Source: Adlercreutzia rubneri
GTDB lineage: Bacteria > Actinomycetota > Coriobacteriia > Coriobacteriales > Eggerthellaceae
DNA length: 64,000 nt
NCBI RefSeq assembly: GCF_009755265.1
Contig: NZ_WPOO01000013.1
Location: 26,293 to 90,292, forward strand
Direction: 5' to 3'
Shown: one piece after another, positions 50,653-59,242 of the stretch
How the letters are laid out: each line of letters begins with the position of its first letter
How positions within the stretch are numbered: the first letter of the stretch is position 1
Made by a program: the position numbers and the translations under genes
Notes under the pieces: model-generated
What the model saw: only the letters and a program-made list of their open reading frames with translations
What the model was told of the DNA's origin: nothing
The model's database searches: none

Positions 50653-51800
50653 TGCAGTTTCGAGATTTGGGAGCGCAATATAGGGCGCTCAAGCCTCAAA
50701 TTGACGAGGCGATTCTTGCGGTAGTGGAAGAGGGGCGCTATATTTCCGGTCCTCAGGTTCGGGAATTGGAAGAGCGCTTGGCAGCGTATGTGGGCGTGAA
50801 GCATTGCGTTACGTGTGCCAATGGTACCGATGCCCTGCAGCTTGCCCTCATGGCCTGGGGCGTTGGGCCAGGGGATGCGGTATTCGTGCCGGACTTCACG
50901 TTCTTCTCAAGTGGCGAGGCAGTGGCCGCCGTTGGAGCGACGCCGGTGTTCGTTGATGTCGATGAGCGCACTTTCAACCTTGATCCTGCCAAATTGGAGG
51001 AAGCGGTTGTTGCAGTGCGCGACGCCGGTTCATTGAAGCCTGTGGCCGTGGTGGCGGTGGATCTGTTCGGGCTGCCGGCGGATTATCCTGCCATCAAGCC
51101 GATTTGCGAGAAGTATGGTTTGAAACTTCTGGAGGACGGCGCGCAAGGTTTCGGTGGCGCTATTGGCGATGAGCTTGCGTGTTCATTTGGCGATATCTCC
51201 ACGACGAGCTTTTTTCCCGCAAAGCCGCTCGGTTGCTATGGCGATGGGGGTGCGGTGTTCACCGATGACGATGATTGGGCAGCCCTTATCCGCAGCTATG
51301 CCGTCCACGGAAAGGGAACCTTTAAGTACGACAACGTGCGCATCGGCATGAACAGCCGCCTTGACACCATTCAGGCCGCCGTGCTGCTGGCCAAGATGGA
51401 TGCGTTTATCGGCGAGGAGATCGCTGCTGTCAACGAGGTCGCTCGCCGCTACGACGAGGCGCTCGCAGGCTCCGGCCTCGTGCTCCCGCGCGTGCCCGAG
51501 GACTATACGAGTTCATGGGCCCAGTACACCGCGCAACTGCCCAAAGGCGTTGATCGCACTGCTTTGCAAGATGCTCTCAAGGAGCGGGGTGTGCCCACCA
51601 TGGTGTACTACCCCAAGCCCATGCACGAGCAGGGGGCCTTCGAGGGTACCTGCGTCGTCGCCCCCGGCGGCTGCTCAGTCACTGAGCGCTTGTGTGCCAC
51701 CGTGCTGAGTCTGCCCATGGGGCCGTACGTGGGCGCGGAGGGTGTTGGCTTTGCATGCTCGGCGCTTCTCGCTTACGACAGTCTGGGTTTCGATGTTTAA
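50652..51800 (+). CDS. wbpE: UDP-3-keto-GlcNAcA aminotransferase, DegT family (WbpE type)
   Basis: The protein is 382 aa. PLP Lys is in FFPAKPLGCYGDGGAVF (about 191), with EDGAQGFGG near 163 and NSRLDTIQAAVLL near 235. With WbpB it converts the 3-keto sugar to the 3-amino sugar. It is sequence-distinct from the aminotransferase at 44474. ATG start overlaps the preceding stop by one base. The following gene starts inside its last codons. Confidence 0.9.
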   Translation: MQFRDLGAQYRALKPQIDEAILAVVEEGRYISGPQVRELEERLAAYVGVKHCVTCANGTDALQLALMAWGVGPGDAVFVPDFTFFSSGEAVAAVGATPVFVDVDERTFNLDPAKLEEAVVAVRDAGSLKPVAVVAVDLFGLPADYPAIKPICEKYGLKLLEDGAQGFGGAIGDELACSFGDISTTSFFPAKPLGCYGDGGAVFTDDDDWAALIRSYAVHGKGTFKYDNVRIGMNSRLDTIQAAVLLAKMDAFIGEEIAAVNEVARRYDEALAGSGLVLPRVPEDYTSSWAQYTAQLPKGVDRTALQDALKERGVPTMVYYPKPMHEQGAFEGTCVVAPGGCSVTERLCATVLSLPMGPYVGAEGVGFACSALLAYDSLGFDV

Positions 51801-52983
51801 CAGGGAGAGTGCGGCGATAGTTGGCGGTTGCGGATCTGCTCTCGTCTGTCTTTTCGTTTTGGCGCAATTCTTCGTTAAAGTTCTTTTTGTAAACGATCTA
51901 ATGGGAAATGCGTTCGTGGCGGCAATAGGCGTAATTTGCCTTTTGTATGTCTGCGAGAAAGAGGGATCGAGTCCTCTTTTTGGGGTTATTTTCGGATTTG
52001 CATCATGTGTTTCGCTTCTAATGCTCGTGTCGATGCTGTACAACCAAAATACTTCTCTTGAGGACTTTTTGTGGGTTTGGGCTTACTCTGGACCTGTGGC
52101 CATAATGCTGTTTCAGTCAGTGGATCACAGGGCTTTTACCATCGCATTCTATGCAGTCGTTGCCTTTCTTCTTGTCCAGATCGCAATTGGGGTCGACAGT
52201 ACGGAGGTGTTCAAAAGTGGTTCTCGAAACGGTATTTCCAGCAATGTGATTCTTCTGGCCGTGCTCGCTTATTATTACCGTTGGAGGCAGCTCCGTAAAA
52301 TTAATCTCCTTCCTGCCCTGCTTGCTGTGCCTGCATGTTTGTATAGCGTGGGCCGTGCGGGGGTTGCTATTAGCATTTTGCTATTGGCTTTCGTGTTTGT
52401 TGCATACCTTGTCTTGGAGGATCGCCCGGCATTCTTGAAGTTCCTCATTGTTGCTCTAGCCTGTGCTCTGATAGCTATTTTTGCGGTAGAGTTGTTTTCT
52501 GGTCTCATTGATTCTCTTTTGGAGCGGTTTCAGCGGGAAGGGCTAGAAAGCGGAAGGGCAAAGATGTGGAGTGAGTATTTCGGACTCGTGTCGACGTCCT
52601 TTGGAAATTTGCTGCTAGGGGCACCGACGATGGCTGATATGAGTCTGCGGATCGCATTCCAACAAGGAAATCTCCATAATTCATTCTTGATGCTTCATGC
52701 TCATTTTGGCGCAATCGGCTTCGTTGTTATTACGGTCTGCTCCGTCATTTTTCTACGGCAGCTCGTGAAGCGAGGTGAATTGTTTGTTGTTGGAATTATC
52801 GGAGTCGCGATAGCCAGAATGCTATTCGACGGAATTGCCTTTTTCGGCCCCTACGACCTGCTGTTTATGTGCATGGTGATACCAGTTTTGTGTGGAGGGC
52901 GATATCGCGGTGCGCTTTCCCGCGATTGGAATATTTGGGATAAAAGCAATAGATTGAGAGTGCTTGGTCGGAGTAGAGCATGA
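51793..52983 (+). CDS. O-antigen polymerase-like membrane protein (Wzy type), second copy
   Basis: The protein is 396 aa with about eleven helices. A long loop (about 255-305) carries GRAKMWSEYFGLV and QGNLHNSFLMLHAHFGAIGF, the polymerase/ligase landmarks. The ATG at 51793 overlaps the aminotransferase gene by 8 bases, and earlier in-frame ATGs lie deeper in that gene. It is the last gene of the overlapping run. It is AT-rich like the first copy at 40058, yet the two are not close relatives by eye. It is probably the repeat-unit polymerase, because it is embedded in the sugar-precursor operon (inference). Confidence 0.85.
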   Translation: MFNRESAAIVGGCGSALVCLFVLAQFFVKVLFVNDLMGNAFVAAIGVICLLYVCEKEGSSPLFGVIFGFASCVSLLMLVSMLYNQNTSLEDFLWVWAYSGPVAIMLFQSVDHRAFTIAFYAVVAFLLVQIAIGVDSTEVFKSGSRNGISSNVILLAVLAYYYRWRQLRKINLLPALLAVPACLYSVGRAGVAISILLLAFVFVAYLVLEDRPAFLKFLIVALACALIAIFAVELFSGLIDSLLERFQREGLESGRAKMWSEYFGLVSTSFGNLLLGAPTMADMSLRIAFQQGNLHNSFLMLHAHFGAIGFVVITVCSVIFLRQLVKRGELFVVGIIGVAIARMLFDGIAFFGPYDLLFMCMVIPVLCGGRYRGALSRDWNIWDKSNRLRVLGRSRA

Positions 52984-53156
52984 AAGTATTGTCGACTGGC
53001 TGATTAAAGCTGGTTCACGGCGCGGGGCGTGTCGCGATTGCGATAATGGTGATAGGCTTGCCTTGTTTTTCGCGTGGTAGCAGTATCATTGGATGGGTTT
53101 CTTGCGTATGTTCTTGTTAAAACTTGAGCGGACAAATTGAATCGGAGGAACAAGAG

Positions 53157-54125
53157 ATGAGTTCAGATGGCGCTTTGAAAGAATTTTTGAGATTTGGGAA
53201 ACGGTGTGCTTTCAAAGTGTTGCCCGAAGGTGCGTATTTAAAGCTTTTGTATCGGATACGATTTGGGCGACGGCTCGATCTTAGGAATCCTCAAGCATTC
53301 TCTGAGAAGATATATTGCTTGAAGTCGATCAATGGGAAACTGTTTACTTCCTTGATGCAACGCTGCTACGATAAAGTTGACGTGCGCGGATATATTCTTG
53401 AAAAGTTGGGCGAAGCACGCGGCGAAGAAATATTGAATGAGCTTTATGGCGTTTACGATAGTCCTGAGGATATCGATTTCGATGAGCTTCCCGATGCGTT
53501 TGTGCTTAAAGTTACGCAAAGCAGCGGCTTTAATATTATCTGCCCTGACAAAGCAAAGCTCGATAGGGAAGATGCCGTTAGGCGTCTCGCCCAATGGCAA
53601 CGGGTTTCCGCTAATGCTGTCAACTCATTCGAAGAGGGATATGTGTACAACGGAAATCCCAAAATCTGTTGTGAGAAATTCTTATCTCTTGAAGATGGCT
53701 CCATTCCGCCCGATATGAGAATTTACTGCTTCAATGGTGAACCGAAGCTATTCGTGTGCGATTTCGAAACCACCAAGATCGATGGAACCCATGGCACAGA
53801 TATCAAGCGAAACGTGTACGACATGGATTGGAACCTTCTGGAGGTTGATTTCGGTCGTCCTCGCGACGCGTCTATTAAGATGGCGAAGCCGGCTGTTTTT
53901 GAGGAAATGGTAGATATCGCTCGGAAGCTATCAGCGGATTTTCCGTTCGTAAGGGTTGACTTGTATGACCTGTCGGGCAAGATCGTGTTCGGTGAGTTGA
54001 CTTGGATTCCCATGGGGGGGAACTGCATCGTTGATCCTGCCTCATTTGATGTTGAGCTTGGATCGTGGCTCGAGCTCCCGGGTTATTTCGGGGAAACAGG
54101 AAAGCGCGAAGAGCTGGGGGACTAA
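53157..54125 (+). CDS. TupA-like ATP-grasp protein
   Basis: The protein is 322 aa. It fits the ATP-grasp family found in glycan loci and named for TupA of teichuronopeptide synthesis. Features include FVLKVTQSSGFNIICPDK near 120 (ATP Lys), PKICCEKFLSLED near 170 (Glu), MRIYCFNGEPKLFVCDFE near 190 and FVRVDLYDLSGKIVFGELTW near 275 (metal-binding acidic residues). ATP-grasp enzymes form amide or ester bonds through acyl-phosphates. Attaching an amino acid to a uronic or sialic acid is a hypothesis. ATG at 53157 has GGAGG ten bases upstream. One-base overlap (TAATG) with the next gene. Confidence 0.8.
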   Translation: MSSDGALKEFLRFGKRCAFKVLPEGAYLKLLYRIRFGRRLDLRNPQAFSEKIYCLKSINGKLFTSLMQRCYDKVDVRGYILEKLGEARGEEILNELYGVYDSPEDIDFDELPDAFVLKVTQSSGFNIICPDKAKLDREDAVRRLAQWQRVSANAVNSFEEGYVYNGNPKICCEKFLSLEDGSIPPDMRIYCFNGEPKLFVCDFETTKIDGTHGTDIKRNVYDMDWNLLEVDFGRPRDASIKMAKPAVFEEMVDIARKLSADFPFVRVDLYDLSGKIVFGELTWIPMGGNCIVDPASFDVELGSWLELPGYFGETGKREELGD

Positions 54126-55306
54126 TGGCCAACCCTCTTTTTGTCAGCCTTCTTCGTTTGAAGAGTCTGTCTATGCGTTTGTTGCTTGGTGAGGATAGGC
54201 GGGAAGCTCACTCGCCCGAGGCCCAGAGAAAGATTATCGAGAGTTTTCCAGAGCCGAGAGACGCGGTCGAACGCTCATACTTTCAGTATGTATGCCAGAA
54301 AAAGAGATACGCTTCTTTGACGTATCGGGCATTGTGCTCGGTGGCAAATTTGGCAGCCCTTGTTCCTCTGGTGTATTTTGTCGCGTTCAAACACAGGGAC
54401 GATGATTCGGAGGTGAGTGGCTCTTCGGAGAGTGCTTCTGCGGTGTTTCTCGGACAGCCTCATATACTTGATAGACTGCCGAACTCGCTGAGAGACAGGT
54501 ACGATGAAATTGATGCTGATTTGCAGTACGGCATGTTGATGACAAAGCGTGAGCGACAACTAATAAGAGACATCTGGGCTAGATATCCGTTGAGTTTCTT
54601 GTTTGTTTTAAAATGCGCAATGAAGATCATGGCATATTGCGACATTATCGATAAATCAGGCGCGAAAGCGATTATTGCTACAAGCGAAGATTCCTATACA
54701 TCTTCGATTCTTACGCACTATTGTCGTATGCGATCGGTGCGGCATATCAATATCATGCACGGAGAAATACTTTACGGTTTGGCGCGCACCTTCTTTAGCT
54801 TTGATGAGTGCATCGTTTGGGATGAGTACTATAAAGGCTTGTGCTTGAGAATGAGGGCGGAATCTGCACAGTTCAAAGTCGACATTCCTGAGGGATTGTT
54901 GTATCGCGGCGATAGCTCTAACATGGTTGGCGCAACGTATTACTTTCAGAATCAGACGCGAGAGCAGATGATTGAGATAAAGAAGGCGCTTGATCATCTA
55001 GGGGTTTCATATCGTGTTCGTCCTCATCCCATCTACACCAATATGGATAATCTCAATCTGGTGTTTGGCGGGGAAACGATCGAGGACTTTGATGATGTTC
55101 CCATTGAGCAGTCCATCATGGGGAGCGAGATGCTCATTGCGAAGAGCTCGACCGTCCTTTTTCAGGGATATATCAATAAAAAGAAGGTCGTAATAGACGA
55201 CTTGAGCGATCCATGCTCGTTTTCTCAAGCGAGAGAGAGCGGTTATATCATGGCCAACAAGTGCGAATGCGACCTCCTGAGCGAGATCATCGCGCGTGTC
55301 GACTGA
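54125..55306 (+). CDS. Candidate capsular sialyltransferase-like (GT-B) protein
   Basis: The protein is 393 aa, not confidently assignable to a named family. The C-terminal half shows YRVRPHPIYTNMDNL near 305 and MLIAKSSTVLFQGYINKKK near 345, matching the His-Pro and Ser-rich motifs shared by bacterial sialyl/polysialyl-transferases and related TagF-type folds. NIMHGEILYGLARTF near 220 may line the active site. The N-terminal half is helical with one hydrophobic stretch (about 75-90). The neighbouring neu genes make a CMP-nonulosonate donor, and no other transferase in the window is an obvious user of it. CDP-alditol transferase is the main alternative. Confidence 0.5.
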   Translation: MANPLFVSLLRLKSLSMRLLLGEDRREAHSPEAQRKIIESFPEPRDAVERSYFQYVCQKKRYASLTYRALCSVANLAALVPLVYFVAFKHRDDDSEVSGSSESASAVFLGQPHILDRLPNSLRDRYDEIDADLQYGMLMTKRERQLIRDIWARYPLSFLFVLKCAMKIMAYCDIIDKSGAKAIIATSEDSYTSSILTHYCRMRSVRHINIMHGEILYGLARTFFSFDECIVWDEYYKGLCLRMRAESAQFKVDIPEGLLYRGDSSNMVGATYYFQNQTREQMIEIKKALDHLGVSYRVRPHPIYTNMDNLNLVFGGETIEDFDDVPIEQSIMGSEMLIAKSSTVLFQGYINKKKVVIDDLSDPCSFSQARESGYIMANKCECDLLSEIIARVD

Positions 55307-55424
55307 GCACCGTAGGGTATTCGTCAGAGGGGTGGGGCAAGTGTGTACGGGCATGTGGAAGCTCGATCTTCTCGTGTCTGGGCTTTGAATCAAGTCAGGT
55401 AAAGATTGGAGGCTTAAAGACAAG

Positions 55425-56810
55425 ATGGGTTCTATGAAAACAGCCCTCTTCTGGAAGCTTCTTGAAAGAGGTGGCGCTAAGGGGCTGCGCCTTTTGATCC
55501 AGATTGTTCTGGCTCGCATTTTGGCGCCTGAGGAATTTGGCCTTCTCGCCATCTTGCTTGTATTTGTTTCGCTAAGCGATATTTTGATTCTAGGAGGGCT
55601 CGGCGCCTCGCTTTTGCGGATGCCGAATGTCCAAAGGGTTGACTACTCGACGGCTTTTTGGCTAAGCGGGGCTTTTTCTCTGGTAGCGTTCATCGCCCTA
55701 TCCTTGCTCTCCCCATCGATCGCCTCGTTTTACGCACAGCCTGATTTGTTACTACCTCTTATAGTACTTGCACTGCAGTTTTTTCCACTTTCATTCAATA
55801 GCGTACAGGTTGCAAAGACAACTCGTGATCTTAACACGAAACCAATTTTTATTGGGGTCATCTCTGCCGAACTGCTCGCGGGAGTTGTCGCGCTTGTTCT
55901 TGCGTATTGTGGTTTGGGGCTTTGGAGTCTGGTTGTTCAACAGCTCTTAAGTGCTGTGGCAACGTGTCTATTTACGGCAACATTAGTGAGATGGCGGCCG
56001 TATTTTGAGTTTAGCTGGGATTCAGCACGCGAGTTGTTGAGTTTTGGCTACAAGGTAATGCTCACTGATCTTCTCAATAATAGTGCCAGCAGTCTTTACA
56101 CCATGGCAATTGGTAAAGTATTTAGCCCAGCGCAGTTGGGTTTTTACTCGCAGGGTCAGAAATATCCACTCGCTATTTCAGAGGTGTTAACTGGTGCGCT
56201 TACACCGGTGCTCCTTGCTGGCTTCGCTGAGAAGCGGCATCGGGCCCGGGATGAATTTATGACGTCAACGCGTCAAGCGGCCCGATTCACTTCGATTCTT
56301 CTTGCGCCGGCAACGGCCTTCTGCATTCTATTTGCTTCGGATATCGTTTCGCTTCTTTTGACCGATAAATGGCTTCCATGCGTTCCCATATTTCAACTCT
56401 ATTGTGTTGCTAGCCTGTCTCGTTCCCTTACGCTTATTGCGAGGCAGGGGATTATGGCAACGGGCAATGCTAGAGACCCTCTGCTTATTGCGATGCTCAA
56501 GCTTGTGTCATCTCTTGCGCTTTTCGGTATTGTCGTGCTCATGGGTGGCAGCCTGATATTGATTACCGCCGTCTGGGTTTGCGCTTGCGTAATAGAGCAA
56601 GGCGCCACGATGGTTTCGGCGCGTAAGTCCTTCGGGTATAAGATTTCAGTGCAATGCTTCGATATCTTGCCTGGAATGGCATCGAGCTTTTCGGGACTTG
56701 CCCTGGCTCTTGTAGCGCAATCGTTTGGGTTTCATGCGCTTGTGTCGGCGCTTGCATTTGCAATAGGCTGCCTGTCTTTGAGCATCCTTGCGCTTAAGGG
56801 GAGGAGATAG
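55425..56810 (+). CDS. wzx: Polysaccharide flippase (Wzx, MOP superfamily)
   Basis: The protein is 461 aa with about 13-14 membrane helices. The N-terminus (FWKLLERGGAKGLRLLIQIV) and LARILAPEEFGLLAI are typical of the WzxC-like polysaccharide transporters. It should flip the undecaprenyl-linked repeat unit for polymerisation by Wzy. The ATG at 55425 is poorly spaced from GGAGG (55409-55413), so translation may be weak. A second ATG is at 55434. It converges with the neu operon, 12 bases apart. AT-rich. Confidence 0.92.
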   Translation: MGSMKTALFWKLLERGGAKGLRLLIQIVLARILAPEEFGLLAILLVFVSLSDILILGGLGASLLRMPNVQRVDYSTAFWLSGAFSLVAFIALSLLSPSIASFYAQPDLLLPLIVLALQFFPLSFNSVQVAKTTRDLNTKPIFIGVISAELLAGVVALVLAYCGLGLWSLVVQQLLSAVATCLFTATLVRWRPYFEFSWDSARELLSFGYKVMLTDLLNNSASSLYTMAIGKVFSPAQLGFYSQGQKYPLAISEVLTGALTPVLLAGFAEKRHRARDEFMTSTRQAARFTSILLAPATAFCILFASDIVSLLLTDKWLPCVPIFQLYCVASLSRSLTLIARQGIMATGNARDPLLIAMLKLVSSLALFGIVVLMGGSLILITAVWVCACVIEQGATMVSARKSFGYKISVQCFDILPGMASSFSGLALALVAQSFGFHALVSALAFAIGCLSLSILALKGRR

Positions 56811-56822
56811 AAGGGTATATAT

Positions 56823-57371
56823 CTAGAGCACTCTATTTGTCCCAACAACAACCGCGCCCTCTTCGGTGACGCTTTTGCTAACGCAGGCATTTGCGCCAAT
56901 CGTTACTCCGTCAGCTATGGTGATATCGTTCCGAAGTTTAGCTCCGGGTCCGATGTAGACACCATTGCTGATATGGGGTGCGCCGGGCGAAGTTGGGCTT
57001 ACGCCAATATTGACAGCGCTATTTAATGTACAGTTCTCGCCGATGCGTGCATGGCGAGATACCACGATGCTGCCATAGTGAAGAATGCACAAGCCTGGCC
57101 CGCACACATTCAGGGGAATGGAAAACCCTAATTGCGCGCTTTTCCTCTGAAAGCGCCAACGAAGTAGGACTTTCAGAGGAAGCCATCCTGGGGATGTCCT
57201 GCAGTTCTCCCAATATTCAAGGCGACGAAGCAACCGTTGGTATCGAGCCACTGGATCCACGAGCCAAATCATGGAATTATCGGTCTGGATGAGGGGGTGA
57301 CGCGTTTTTGCTCCAAGGGCCTTCATGTCCTGTGCAACATACCGCTTGTAGTCTTCTTTACTTGTGATCAA
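56823..57371 (-). CDS. Serine-acetyltransferase-like O-acetyltransferase of the neu operon
   Basis: The protein is 182 aa. A helical N-terminal part (about 1-85) precedes a left-handed beta-helix (about 88-175) with LHYGSIVVSRHARIGENC and GVSPTSPGAPHISNGVYIG, as in CysE-type transferases (the catalytic-type His is in LHYG). Capsule loci carry such enzymes as sialic-acid or sugar O-acetyltransferases. True cysteine synthesis is unlikely here because the gene overlaps neuC by 14 bases. TTG at 57371 has GGAGG nine bases upstream. Last gene of the operon. Confidence 0.82.
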   Translation of the reverse strand: MITSKEDYKRYVAQDMKALGAKTRHPLIQTDNSMIWLVDPVARYQRLLRRLEYWENCRTSPGWLPLKVLLRWRFQRKSAQLGFSIPLNVCGPGLCILHYGSIVVSRHARIGENCTLNSAVNIGVSPTSPGAPHISNGVYIGPGAKLRNDITIADGVTIGANACVSKSVTEEGAVVVGTNRVL

Positions 57372-58551
57372 TGAAGACCTCCATTGGCATATCCCAGAAC
57401 ACTTTTGTCATCGACGCATCGTTTGCTACTCGGTTCAGGATTTCGCAGGTTTTCTCGTGGTACTTTTCGGCTGTCTGCGGTTGATAGTAGGGGTTGTCTA
57501 GGGGGTCAGGCGCCGGCATCGACCCTGCTTGCCTCAGAGCGATCGAGATCTCGTCTTTGAGGCACTTTACGTCCAGCACGCTTTTTCCTCGCACACGGCC
57601 GTCTTGTCTGTGCCCAATGTTGATAGTACATACGCCCAGTGAGGGGGCCTCGATCAAACCCGAGGAGGAATTTCCTACAAGCGCTTGAGCATGCTGCACC
57701 AAGTGATGGTAGTCACGGGTTCTCAGATTCTCATAGTAGTGAGCGTTGTCGTTCGAAGCAACGAAGTCCTGTACGGCCGCGCGAACTACGTCTGAGTGTG
57801 TGTCCGCATTGGATCCAATAAACACGTAGTCATAGCCCTCGAGTTCAGAGATAGCGCCGAGTAGTTCTTGAGTCTGAGCAAGAGGGTCTGCCGTCGACAT
57901 GGTTTCGGGATGAAAGAGAACCACAAAATAGTCGCGCTGCGGAAGAGGGCGGGAGGGAGACTTATCGAAATCTGCCGCAAGACAATTTTCGGCACCAAGT
58001 GCTCCAAGGTTAAAGACGCGATCAGGCTCTTCCCCCAGCTGAATCACTCTGCGGCGATATTCTTCCGTGGCGGTGAAGTGATAGAGGCTCATTTTGGTAA
58101 TGGCGTGACGGATGAACTCGTCGTAATTTGCGAACGTCGCTTCGCCTCCGTGGATATGCAGTATGGGAATGCGCTGCATGGCTGCTGCGGTCGCAACTGA
58201 TAGCATCTCGTACCGATCGCCTAAGATAATGAGCAGATCGTACTTATTGTCAGCAAAGTGAGCCGAGAAACCCTCAAGGGCCCTAGCCATAGAGTGCGCG
58301 ACGCCGATCTCGGAAAGCGAATCAATTCCGAGGGGAACTTCAACGCCAATGGAAAACCCGTCTTCTTTCACTATATCAACCTGATGCCCGTAGGCCTGTT
58401 CAAGAAGGGCGCCGGTAACCAATATGGATAAATCTATCGCCGGGTCGTCGTCGAGAAGCTTGAGGTATCTCCGGACAATTCCATAATCGGCCCTCGAGCC
58501 AGTTGCAAATGCGACCTTGCTTTTTGTGCTCGTATCCACCTTATCGTCCAA
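57358..58551 (-). CDS. neuC: UDP-GlcNAc 2-epimerase, hydrolysing (NeuC)
   Basis: The protein is 397 aa. It releases ManNAc from UDP-GlcNAc, the first committed step of sialic acid synthesis. GT-B-like fold with VAFATGSRADYG near 14, LGDRYEMLSVATAAA near 110, HIHGGEATFANYDEFIRHAITKM near 135 shown as two active-site His segments, and LVGNSSSGLIEAPSLGV near 290. A homologous enzyme (LegG/NeuC-type) acts on UDP-diNAc-bacillosamine in legionaminic acid synthesis, which cannot be excluded. TTG start at 58551 overlaps neuA by 11 bases. Confidence 0.92.
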   Translation of the reverse strand: MDDKVDTSTKSKVAFATGSRADYGIVRRYLKLLDDDPAIDLSILVTGALLEQAYGHQVDIVKEDGFSIGVEVPLGIDSLSEIGVAHSMARALEGFSAHFADNKYDLLIILGDRYEMLSVATAAAMQRIPILHIHGGEATFANYDEFIRHAITKMSLYHFTATEEYRRRVIQLGEEPDRVFNLGALGAENCLAADFDKSPSRPLPQRDYFVVLFHPETMSTADPLAQTQELLGAISELEGYDYVFIGSNADTHSDVVRAAVQDFVASNDNAHYYENLRTRDYHHLVQHAQALVGNSSSGLIEAPSLGVCTINIGHRQDGRVRGKSVLDVKCLKDEISIALRQAGSMPAPDPLDNPYYQPQTAEKYHEKTCEILNRVANDASMTKVFWDMPMEVFIDHK

Positions 58552-59242
58552 TCAATCGTCGAGTCATGCAGAGTTCGGCAAGGGCGAAATCGATATCGTC
58601 GTCAACGTCGACTGATGACTCTTTGTCCATGATGTATGCTAGAGATTTCTCGCCAAAAAAATGGCCCTGGGCAAGATATTTATCGGGCTTCGCAATGAAT
58701 ATGGCACCATTTGGAGAGTATTCCGCACTGTCTTGTCTTCGATAGTTCGAGTAGTCGATGTCGAAAAAGGCCAGGCTTCCGTCAGCGGCAAGGGGATGAA
58801 CCAGGTGAGATGCATGTTCGGCTAAGGATACGCTGGCCACAAAGTCGTATTGCGCGAAGTTCAATGTGATTAATCGCATTGCGTCAGCAATCTGAGAAGA
58901 CGTCCGTAAAGGTGATGTGGGTTGAAGAAGGGTTAATAATTTCGACGGGCAGACTTTGTTTCGCAGCAAGTCTTCCAATACCATGAAAGTGGTTGCAGAG
59001 GAGGTTGCCAGTCGCTGATCGCGGTAGACGACTTCTGCCCCCCATGCTTTTGCAATGGCTCCGTACTCAAGGGAGTCCGTCGAGACAAGCACCTTGTCGA
59101 AGCAGCTGCTCTCAAGCGCCGCTTCGATCGTCCATGCCAGTAGAGGCTTTCCGCACAGTTCCTTGATGTTTTTTCCCGGCAGCCCCTTGGATCCTGAGCG
59201 AGCGGGAATTACGGCCATACACTCGCAATCTATTCTTGCCAC
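58541..59242 (-). CDS. neuA: CMP-N-acylneuraminate cytidylyltransferase (NeuA)
   Basis: The protein is 233 aa. It activates sialic acid with CTP. The P-loop-like IPARSGSKGLPGKNIKEL (about 12), LLQPTSPLRTSSQI near 105 and the C-terminal VDVDDDIDFALAE (metal-binding Asp) are diagnostic of CMP-nonulosonate synthetases. It has no C-terminal esterase domain. GTG at 59242 overlaps neuB by 13 bases. Confidence 0.94.
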   Translation of the reverse strand: MARIDCECMAVIPARSGSKGLPGKNIKELCGKPLLAWTIEAALESSCFDKVLVSTDSLEYGAIAKAWGAEVVYRDQRLATSSATTFMVLEDLLRNKVCPSKLLTLLQPTSPLRTSSQIADAMRLITLNFAQYDFVASVSLAEHASHLVHPLAADGSLAFFDIDYSNYRRQDSAEYSPNGAIFIAKPDKYLAQGHFFGEKSLAYIMDKESSVDVDDDIDFALAELCMTRRLIGR

